A DNA stretch of 13,412 nt, from contig WQZW01000011.1 of the NCBI GenBank assembly GCA_009780545.1, positions 1 to 13,412 on the forward strand, in the 5' to 3' direction. How positions within the stretch are numbered: the first letter of the stretch is position 1; the number at the start of each line of letters is the position of its first letter. The notes beneath the pieces are model-generated. The model saw only the letters and a program-made list of their open reading frames with translations, was not told the DNA's origin and made no database searches. Positions 7,325 through 13,412 of this stretch are shown here, in pieces. Made by a program: the position numbers and the translations under genes. The stretch comes from Treponema sp. (GTDB taxonomy: Bacteria; Spirochaetota; Spirochaetia; Treponematales; Breznakiellaceae).

Positions 7325-9516
7325 AAAGGGAAAAATACGTTCCCATGTACGTACAGGAGGGATTGGAGGTACTGGGCCTTGCCGAGAATCTCCTGTTCGA
7401 CATCCGGGACGGGATTTCCCTTGCCGACGACATTTCCGGCATGCTCCGGGTGCTGCACACCCTGAAGGGCAGCTCCAGGATGCTGGGATTCGCCTGCACC
7501 GAGGAACTCTGCCACGGCCTGGAAGAGGTGTTCGTGGCCCTGCGGGAGGGGCGGATCGGCCTGGGCGCCGACGCGGTGAACCTGGTGATCTCCGCGCTGG
7601 ACCTGCTGAAACGGACGCTGGGGATCATAGCCGAATCCGGCGACGACGGCGTCGACACCGGCCCGCACCTGAAAGCCCTGCTCGCCCTCGTTCGGAACGA
7701 GGAATTCTCCGTCCCGGATTCGCCTTCCGGCCGGCCGGAACCGACGGCGGCCCTTCCGGAAACCGTTCCGGGGGAACCGGGCGATTCCGGGGAACGGAAG
7801 ACGCGCGAGGACAAGGCGGAGAGCATCCGCGTTTCCGTGGACAAGATAGACGGCATCATCCGCAATATAGCGTCGCTTCAGTCGTTGGAAATTCGGGCCA
7901 AAAATCTCCATACCGAAGGTCTCGGCCTCGGCGAGGCGCTGGACGAGTTTTTCCGGCAGATGAAGTCCGAGGCCGGTTTACGGCCGGAACTGCGGAAGAG
8001 CCTGACGGACCTGAGACTGGCGGGCGAACGGTTGCAGGCCGGCCTGAAAATCCATGCGGTCGAGGTGGGATCCGGCATCCACGATGCCTACGGATCGGTC
8101 ATCTCCCTGCGTACCGTCCCCCTGTTCACCATACTGGACGGCTTTCCCCGCTACGTCCACGACCTTTCCCTCCAACTGGGAAAGCGGGCCAGGCTCGTCG
8201 TGGAAGGCGGGAACAACGAGATCGACAAGAACATCATCGAAATGCTTTCCCCGATCCTCATGCACATGCTCCGGAACGCCGTGGACCACGGCATCGAGTG
8301 CCCGGAGAAACGGCTGGACTTGGGAAAGGAGGAGGCCGGGACGGTGCGGATCGCCTGTTCCCAGGAAAGCGGGGCGATGCGGATACTGGTAACCGACGAC
8401 GGGAAGGGCATAGACCACCTGAAGGTACGGGAACGGATCGTCGCCGACGGCCTGGCCGACAGGGAAACGGCGGACGGCCTTTCCCCCCAGGAACTGTACG
8501 CATTCATCTTCAGGGGCGGCTTTTCGACCTCCGGCTCGGAAAACATGGTTTCGGGCCGCGGAATAGGGATGGACGTGGTGTTGCGGGGCATCGAGCAGAT
8601 CAAGGGCAGCATCACCGTGGAAAGCTCTCCCGGAGAGGGCACGACCTTTACCATCACGGTACCGCTTTCCGTCGCCGCCCTGGTCGGTTTTCCCGTCAGG
8701 GCCGGCGGTATGCGGTTCATTATCCCGGCCGCATTCGTTGAGACGGTGCTTCCCGTCATGCCGGACCATATCGTTACCATCATCGACCGGCCGGAGATAC
8801 GCCATGCCGGCCGTCTGGTCAAGTTCCACCACCTCAGCCAGCTCCTGGACCTTAAGTCCGCGGCGGCCCCTTCCGCCGACCGGCCGGTGCTTACCCTGGT
8901 GGTGCGTTCCTTCGACGACGTCATCGCCCTTGCCGTGGACGACATGTCCGGCATGCGGCAGGTCATCCTCAAGCCCATGCCGGCGTTCCTGGAGACGATC
9001 CCGGTGTTCTCCGGCCTGGTTCTCGACGAGGACTACCGGATCGTCAGCGTCCTGCACGTTCCCACCCTGGTGAAGATGGCCAAGCGGATAAAGGCCATCG
9101 ACATTATGAGACACAGCCTCGAATTGGAGAAGCTCCGCCTTTCCGTCCTCGTCGTGGACGATTCGCCCGCGACGCGGGAGATCGAGCGGGAAATACTGAC
9201 GTCGGAGGGCTACCTTGCCGACACCGCCGGGGACGGTTCGGAAGCGTTGCGGGCGGCCCGAAACAGGAACTACGACCTGATCATCACCGACCTGAACATG
9301 CCGGTGATGGACGGTTTCACCCTGCTGGAAAATCTCAAGAAGAACCCCGAATTTGCCGCGATCCCGGTGATCGTGGTCTCCTCGCTTACGGACGAGGATT
9401 CCCGGAAGCGATCGCTCTCCCTCGGGGCCGCCGACTATATTATGAAAAAATCCTTCAATAACGACAACCTTCTCCGGGCGATACGAAGCCTGATCGGAAC
9501 CGACAATGGACGATAA
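7315..9516 (+). CDS. cheA: Hybrid CheA histidine kinase with C-terminal receiver domain (WspE/FrzE-like)
   Basis: The 733-residue kinase of the array. P1 (about 1-130) carries the phosphorylatable His48 in LHTLKGSS. A Pro/Glu-rich linker follows with no recognisable P2 CheY-docking domain, then the P3 dimerisation helices (about 168-255). The P4 ATPase domain shows the N box LRNAVDHG (319-326), the G1 box VTDDGKGID (359-367), FRGGFSTS (399-406), GRGIGMDVV (414-422) and GEGTTFTI (440-447). A CheW-like P5 (about 452-595) is followed by a full receiver domain (about 608-728) with acidic Asp615/616, phosphoacceptor Asp659 in IITDLNMP, Ser689 and Lys711. No key residue is missing. The start ATG 7315 overlaps the preceding gene by 10 bp and has only GGGGG as a ribosome site. 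Later Met codons lack a better one. The long open frame upstream in this phase is a shadow of the receptor gene. The stop overlaps the cyclase start by 11 bp. Confidence 0.95.
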   Translation: MSIEREKYVPMYVQEGLEVLGLAENLLFDIRDGISLADDISGMLRVLHTLKGSSRMLGFACTEELCHGLEEVFVALREGRIGLGADAVNLVISALDLLKRTLGIIAESGDDGVDTGPHLKALLALVRNEEFSVPDSPSGRPEPTAALPETVPGEPGDSGERKTREDKAESIRVSVDKIDGIIRNIASLQSLEIRAKNLHTEGLGLGEALDEFFRQMKSEAGLRPELRKSLTDLRLAGERLQAGLKIHAVEVGSGIHDAYGSVISLRTVPLFTILDGFPRYVHDLSLQLGKRARLVVEGGNNEIDKNIIEMLSPILMHMLRNAVDHGIECPEKRLDLGKEEAGTVRIACSQESGAMRILVTDDGKGIDHLKVRERIVADGLADRETADGLSPQELYAFIFRGGFSTSGSENMVSGRGIGMDVVLRGIEQIKGSITVESSPGEGTTFTITVPLSVAALVGFPVRAGGMRFIIPAAFVETVLPVMPDHIVTIIDRPEIRHAGRLVKFHHLSQLLDLKSAAAPSADRPVLTLVVRSFDDVIALAVDDMSGMRQVILKPMPAFLETIPVFSGLVLDEDYRIVSVLHVPTLVKMAKRIKAIDIMRHSLELEKLRLSVLVVDDSPATREIEREILTSEGYLADTAGDGSEALRAARNRNYDLIITDLNMPVMDGFTLLENLKKNPEFAAIPVIVVSSLTDEDSRKRSLSLGAADYIMKKSFNNDNLLRAIRSLIGTDNGR

Positions 9517-11416
9517 CAAAAAACGCATCCTCATAATGGAAGATTCCCTGGTCTTTTCCGACATGCTGCAAAACGCCCTTACCGCCGAGGACCGGATCAT
9601 CAGGCGGGAAGCCAACGGTTTCGACGGGCTCAAGGCCGTGTACACCTTCAAGCCGCACCTGCTGATTTCCGACATACAGATGCCGCTGTTCAAGGGCTAC
9701 CAGGTGGTCCGCTTCCTGAAGTCCCGCGGGAACACCAAGGAGATTCCGGCGATCCTGCTGAGCGCGCTCTCCGGCAGCAGGGACCGGTTCTGGGGGGACA
9801 GTTCCGGCGCGGACCGGTACCTGGAAAAGATCGCCGACTTCGGGCCGCTTACGGAGACGGTGGCCGAACTGCTCCGGGGATCAGGCGACATCGACTTTTC
9901 CGGCATCGAGCGGGAAGGGCGGAAAATCACCGACGGGTACCTGATCGAACTGGTCAGCAACATGCTGGACGCCAAACTGTTCCAAAGCACCGTGATCGGA
10001 ATGCTCGCCGAGCTTTCCGGCCGTACCGGCGATCTCCGGGAAGTCGTACGGGGATTTTTTGACCTGCTCCGGGTTTCCTGCGGGGCGGATATCGCCGTAC
10101 TGTCGATCATGGGGACCAGAAACGCCCGTTACTGTTATTCGGCCAACTTCTCGGGCCTTTCCGCCGAGGTCGCCGGGGATTTCCTGGAGGTCTGCGGCGC
10201 CGACTTCAAGAAACGCTTCCCGGACTTCCCCATGTCGGGCGAAAATCCCGTCGAGTTCCTCGGCAACGGCGACAAAAACGAGAAGATAAGCTCCTACGCC
10301 ACCTTCCCCCTGAACTCAGGCGACCGCACCTTCGCTTCCTGCCATATCGGAAGCTGCGTCAACGAATATTTCTCCTCGCAGATCATGGAAAACCTTTCCT
10401 CCTTCCTGAACGCCGCCTCCCCGGTCCTGGGCAACGCCCTGTCCATGCTCGAACTGGCCGAGCTGGAACGCGACACCCGTTCCGCCTTCGCCCGCTACGT
10501 GCCGCCCGAGGTTATGGACGACATCATTTCCGACTCGTCCAAGAGCCTCCGCCAGGGCGAAACCCGCGACGTTACCATCCTTTTTTCCGACATCAGGGGA
10601 TTCACCGACATTTCCGAACATTCCCGGGCGGACGAGGTCGTCGGCTTCCTCAACAGCTATTTCGCCGAACTGGGAACCCAGGTCATCGCCGAGGGCGGCT
10701 ACATCGACAAGTTCATCGGGGACGAGATCATGGCGGTGTTCGGCGTGACCGGGGATTCCGGCCGGCACATGCTGCATGCGGTGCGTTCGGCGGTGCGGAT
10801 GCTCGCCGCGGTCAGGAACGTCGACATCTCCAAGGTCGCCCTCCCCAGGGGGTACCTGGAACTCGGCATCGGGATCAATTCCGGACCCTGCATACTGGGG
10901 AACATCGGCTTCAAGAACAAAATGGACTACACGGTGATCGGGGACACGGTGAACCTCGCCTCCCGCACCGAACGGGTTACCCGTCTCTTCAACCACCCGC
11001 TGGTGGTCTCCGAGTACGTCTACGACGGCCTGCGGAACCATTTCCTGTTCCGCAAGATCGACAACGTCAAGCTGCGGGGCAAGGAAAAACCGGTCGGGGT
11101 CTACGCCGTCCACACCGGCTTCCGAGGCCAGGGAACGTTCCGGCCCCGTTCGGGCGAGATACCCGACCTGCCGGAGGTTCCGGAACTCCTGGTCGACCGC
11201 GACACGTACACCAACTACGAAAAGGGCCTGCGGTTGTTCTTCATCGAGGAATGGCGTGCCGCGGGCGAATACTTCGGCAAGGCCCTGGAAGCCGATCCGG
11301 GCGACTTCCTCTCCCAACTCTACCTCAGGCGTTCCATCGAGTTCTCCCAAAAACCGCCGCCCGAAAACTGGGCCGACAGGCCGGTCCTGGACATCGGACC
11401 GTCGTCCGAGGGATGA
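9506..11416 (+). CDS. Response regulator with class III adenylate cyclase output
   Basis: The predicted output protein (636 residues) makes cAMP when its receiver is phosphorylated by the upstream CheA. The receiver domain (about 6-122) has Glu12/Asp13, phosphoacceptor Asp56 in LLISDIQMP, Ser86 and Lys108. A central region (about 155-315) looks GAF-like in strand and helix pattern; that is inference. The cyclase domain (about 326-535) has metal-binding Asp362 in LFSDIRGFTDIS and Asp406 in KFIGDEIMAVFG, base-recognising Lys402 and Thr476 (MDYTVIGD), and transition-state Asn483/Arg487 in TVNLASR. The Lys/Thr pair is typical of adenylate cyclases of the bacterial IIIb type, not guanylate cyclases. 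A TPR-like tail (about 568-612) ends in PPPENW, as in many spirochaete cyclases. The ATG lies inside the end of cheA (11-bp overlap), indicating coupled translation. It is the last gene of the operon. Confidence 0.9.
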   Translation: MDDNKKRILIMEDSLVFSDMLQNALTAEDRIIRREANGFDGLKAVYTFKPHLLISDIQMPLFKGYQVVRFLKSRGNTKEIPAILLSALSGSRDRFWGDSSGADRYLEKIADFGPLTETVAELLRGSGDIDFSGIEREGRKITDGYLIELVSNMLDAKLFQSTVIGMLAELSGRTGDLREVVRGFFDLLRVSCGADIAVLSIMGTRNARYCYSANFSGLSAEVAGDFLEVCGADFKKRFPDFPMSGENPVEFLGNGDKNEKISSYATFPLNSGDRTFASCHIGSCVNEYFSSQIMENLSSFLNAASPVLGNALSMLELAELERDTRSAFARYVPPEVMDDIISDSSKSLRQGETRDVTILFSDIRGFTDISEHSRADEVVGFLNSYFAELGTQVIAEGGYIDKFIGDEIMAVFGVTGDSGRHMLHAVRSAVRMLAAVRNVDISKVALPRGYLELGIGINSGPCILGNIGFKNKMDYTVIGDTVNLASRTERVTRLFNHPLVVSEYVYDGLRNHFLFRKIDNVKLRGKEKPVGVYAVHTGFRGQGTFRPRSGEIPDLPEVPELLVDRDTYTNYEKGLRLFFIEEWRAAGEYFGKALEADPGDFLSQLYLRRSIEFSQKPPPENWADRPVLDIGPSSEG

Positions 11417-11455
11417 CGGCCGGAAGGGTAGGGGAGCGGGGGAACCGGTCCGCTT

Positions 11456-11566
11456 ATGAGGGGAGCCAACAAAGGCGTGCAGCGCACGCAGATGAACAAA
11501 GGCACCGCGCCGAGGGCGCCAATGAAGGCATCCAAGACGAAAAACGGCACGAAGGCTTTAGCCTGA
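11456..11566. repeat. Small repeat-like element with hairpins and a 36-codon Lys-rich frame
   Basis: This part of the 208-bp gap between the convergent cyclase and pseudouridine synthase genes is unlike its surroundings. AACAAAGGC occurs twice, 27 nt apart (11468-11476 and 11495-11503). Each copy is followed by a compact inverted repeat: GCGTGC-AGC-GCACGC (11475-11489) and GCGCC-GAG-GGCGC (11507-11519). A third short palindrome, AGGCTTTAGCCT, lies just before 11564. The plus strand holds an open frame, ATG 11456 to TGA 11566, reading MRGANKGVQRTQMNKG and then a Lys-rich end (MKASKTKNGTKALA), with no Shine-Dalgarno. The minus strand is also open across the block. The pattern suggests an interspersed intergenic repeat or a structured RNA rather than a real gene. 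No U-tract follows the hairpins, so they are not ordinary terminators. Confidence 0.4.
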
Positions 11567-11624
11567 GTAGCGCGCGACTGCCCCGTAACGCCCCGCATAT
11601 ACCTCCGGCAGTAACCGTATATCC

Positions 11625-12581
11625 TTACGTTTCCCCGCCGAAGAGTTCCGCCGCGAATTCCCGCCCGAAGTTCCGCCCGACCTGTTCCCTAAATCCCTCC
11701 GACGGCATGGCCTCGATAATCCTCGGCAAACCTTCGATTTCCTCATGGAACTCCAATTTCCGGGCATGCAGGAAGAAAACGCCGTTTTCCTCCCCGGCGA
11801 TCCGCCGGCCGCCGTACTTGAGGTCTCCGGCCAGGGGATGTCCCCGGGCCGCGGCCTGCAGCCGTATCTGGTGTGTCCGGCCCGTGGCGATCCGCACCCG
11901 TATCAGGCTGAGCCTTCCGTTCGAGGCAAGGACCCGAACCATGCTCGCCGCATCCTTGCCCCGGCCGGAATCCGCACCGCAGACAAGGCTTTTCCGGGAG
12001 ACCGCATCCCGCACCAGCCTGTCCTCCCAGATCAGCTCGGAACCTTCCGGAAGCGGTTCTTCGACGACGGCGAGGTAGGTCTTGCCGATCTTCCTCTCAT
12101 GCAGGAGCCCCGAAAAGAGCCGGGCCCCCGCGAGGGTTTCGGAAAAGGCGATGATCCCGCCGGTCTGCCTGTCCAGCCGGTGCAGCGGACCCGGCCTGAA
12201 GGAAAGCGATTCCCGGCCCCCGTCGGCGTAACGGGCCTTTACCAGGCGGTCGAGGCTGCCCCGGCCATGGCTTGCCAGCCCCGGCGGTTTGTTGAAAAAA
12301 AGAATCCCCGCACCGGAGGCCAGCAGTTCCGGCAAGGGGGCCCGTTCGGACGGGCCGGAATCGGCCTTCCGCCGTCGGGCTTCCTTTTCCAGCCGTACCT
12401 CGATCGACGAGCCGGAACGGACACGGCCCGCGGGCCCGGCGACACGGCCGTCCACGGTTATCCCTCCCTGACGCAGGGTACGGTGTATCAGCGACAGCGG
12501 ACAGTCCGGCAACGCTTTCCTGAGAATCCGGTCGAGCCTGCGGCCGTCGTCGTCGGGTCCGGCATTCAGCCTGATAAGCAT
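11625..12581 (-). CDS. RluA-family RNA pseudouridine synthase
   Basis: Predicted to isomerise uridine to pseudouridine in rRNA or tRNA. Of its 318 residues, the first 65 form an S4-like RNA-binding domain (DDGRRLDRILRKALPDCPLS, then ITVDGR). An Arg/Lys/Pro-rich linker leads to the catalytic domain. ILFFNKPPGL is at about 93-102, and the catalytic motif HRLDRQTGG (134-142) has Asp137; the usual Ser of HRLDRxTSG is Gly here. GRTHQIRLQAAARGHPLAGD is the conserved C-terminal motif. The domain plan fits RluC/RluD-type enzymes, but the exact uridine target cannot be read from sequence. It faces the chemosensory operon, with a 208-bp gap between the two stops. No Shine-Dalgarno precedes the ATG, and its promoter puts the start of transcription at that codon. 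It probably has no functional link to the array. Confidence 0.92.
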   Translation of the reverse strand: MLIRLNAGPDDDGRRLDRILRKALPDCPLSLIHRTLRQGGITVDGRVAGPAGRVRSGSSIEVRLEKEARRRKADSGPSERAPLPELLASGAGILFFNKPPGLASHGRGSLDRLVKARYADGGRESLSFRPGPLHRLDRQTGGIIAFSETLAGARLFSGLLHERKIGKTYLAVVEEPLPEGSELIWEDRLVRDAVSRKSLVCGADSGRGKDAASMVRVLASNGRLSLIRVRIATGRTHQIRLQAAARGHPLAGDLKYGGRRIAGEENGVFFLHARKLEFHEEIEGLPRIIEAMPSEGFREQVGRNFGREFAAELFGGET

Positions 12582-12587
12582 TCCAGG

Positions 12588-12616
12588 ATTCTAGTCCCGT
12601 ATCGCGATCTTGTCCA
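12588..12616 (-). promoter_or_regulatory. Sigma70-type promoter giving a probably leaderless pseudouridine synthase mRNA
   Basis: On the minus strand, TGGACA (plus 12611-12616) and TAGAAT (plus 12588-12593) are exactly 17 bp apart. Only 6 nt (CCTGGA) separate the -10 from the ATG at 12581, so the expected transcription start falls on or within a base of the start codon. This agrees with the absence of a Shine-Dalgarno. The same -35 hexamer and spacer length occur in the glgC promoter. Confidence 0.6.
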
Positions 12617-12720
12617 TCGGCGGAAACCTATCCGAGGCCCGGCCAAGACGGAAAGTAGACGGAATATACATTATGCATAGTAAAATCCCTAGCCCGCCGC
12701 TTCCCGGCCGGTCGGGCCTA

Positions 12721-13412
12721 CTACGGACTTGGCAGTCTGAAGATGCCGAGAAAGGTCGGCTGGCTGAAAACCCTCGTCGGCGGCGTGGTGGAACTCAGGC
12801 CGGCTGCGGCGATATACATTATCGCATAGGAATGTTGTAGGTCCTGTTGTTGGATGTTGGTCTTGTCCACCACGTCGGCGTTTATCGCGTCCGTCCTGTT
12901 GTCCCTGGAAAGGAGTGCCGGGTGGTTGAAGAACGGCAGCCGCCCGTCGAGGTTGGGCAACGGATCGAAGTCGACGCGTTCGCTCCGTTGCGACCGTCTC
13001 AGTTGGTACCCGGAACCGGCGAGGTTGAGCATGGGTGCCCGGCCGGGCGTGTCCTGAAAATCGATCCGCATGTCCTGCCCCAGGGAATCCCGTCCCAGGA
13101 CGCCGGCGATATTCGCCCCCTCGATCTCGATGCTCAAAAACCCCCTGGTATTGACGAAAAAATTGTGGACGTTGGACGTGGTAACGTTAATGTTGCTGTG
13201 GTCGGCCCACGGATAGATCGCGGCGAAGTCGGCGGCCAACTGGGGATTGACGTCCCGCAGCTGTTGGTTGGAACCGGTGTCCACGGTGTTGGTCGGAACG
13301 GAAAAATCGCTGAGGTATATCCTGTAATAGATGACGAAGTTGGTGAAGGCCTCCACGTCCCCGTAGCCCTCGTCGCCGGTCGAAGGCAGGGTAAAAAACA
13401 CCGTTCCGTTCA
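12721..13412 (-). CDS. Unrecognised protein, C-terminal part (start lies outside the window)
   Basis: The minus-strand frame is open from the window end to TAG at 12721-12723, about 229 codons. The GTG at 13401 is probably not the true start, since the frame continues upstream (Asn-Gly-Thr before Val-Phe-Phe). The visible part is rich in Asn, Asp, Tyr and aromatic residues. It has strand-like segments such as FTNFVIYYRIYLSD, FVNTRGFLSIEIEG, LAGSGYQLRRSQ and QPTFLGIFRLP at the very end. No transmembrane helix or catalytic motif is seen, and the composition suggests a secreted or envelope beta-rich protein. From context and style it could be one of the lineage-specific lipoproteins common in spirochaetes, but I cannot name a family. 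It is on the same strand as the pseudouridine synthase gene, 139 bp upstream of it, and that gene has its own promoter. Confidence 0.75.
   Translation of the reverse strand, partial: NGTVFFTLPSTGDEGYGDVEAFTNFVIYYRIYLSDFSVPTNTVDTGSNQQLRDVNPQLAADFAAIYPWADHSNINVTTSNVHNFFVNTRGFLSIEIEGANIAGVLGRDSLGQDMRIDFQDTPGRAPMLNLAGSGYQLRRSQRSERVDFDPLPNLDGRLPFFNHPALLSRDNRTDAINADVVDKTNIQQQDLQHSYAIMYIAAAGLSSTTPPTRVFSQPTFLGIFRLPSP

Noticed and set aside
11417..11624. CRISPR array or tRNA in the convergent gap
   Set aside because: Only two short repeat copies with no regular spacers, and no cloverleaf pattern or CCA end.
11745..12680. Plus-strand frame of 311 codons opposite the pseudouridine synthase
   Set aside because: The minus strand has the S4 domain and the HRLDR catalytic motif. 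The plus frame is Pro/Arg/Gly-rich shadow.
12692..12717. Possible terminator after the right-edge gene (GCCCG...CGGGC stem on the minus strand)
   Set aside because: Only 5 bp of stem with a 16-nt loop, and the following run is GGGATTTT, not a clean U-tract.

Overview
The window reads as about 13.4 kb of GC-rich bacterial DNA, almost fully coding. Its centre is one long plus-strand operon that encodes a complete chemosensory pathway ending in a nucleotide cyclase. A spirochaete (Treponema/Spirochaeta-like) host is my best guess. The grounds are the cyclase architecture with its C-terminal TPR-like tail, the variant chemoreceptor tips, and the putative lipoprotein-type genes at both edges. This is inference, and another deep-branching high-GC lineage is possible.

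Layout. The left edge (1-92, minus) is the start of a predicted lipoprotein. It is divergent from the main operon across a 300-bp intergenic region holding two good sigma70-type promoters, one per strand. The plus-strand operon (393-11416) runs glgC, a CheW-like gene, a divergent second CheW-like gene, a CheR-type methyltransferase with a TPR-like tail, a receptor with an extracytoplasmic domain, a six-transmembrane receptor, a CheA fused to a receiver domain, and a receiver-linked class III adenylate cyclase. Gaps are at most 21 bp, and five of the seven junctions inside the operon overlap or lie within 5 bp, including GTGA and ATGA overlaps and 10-11 bp overlaps. This argues for one mRNA and translational coupling. 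A convergent RluA-family pseudouridine synthase follows on the minus strand (11625-12581). It is preceded by a promoter that would put transcription initiation on its start codon. The right edge (12721-13412, minus) is the C-terminal part of an unrecognised protein.

How the genes work together. Gene content and the hybrid CheA closely parallel the Wsp system of Pseudomonas: receptor, two CheW, CheR-TPR, CheA-REC, and a response regulator with a nucleotide-cyclase output. Here the output is a REC-linked class III cyclase with adenylate-type residues, not the GGDEF diguanylate cyclase of WspR. There are two receptors and no CheB in the window. The proposed flow is: membrane signal to two receptors, to CheW/CheA kinase activity, to phosphotransfer to the cyclase receiver, to cAMP. 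The ADP-glucose (glycogen) enzyme GlgC is the first gene of the same transcription unit, suggesting a tie between this signal pathway and carbon storage.
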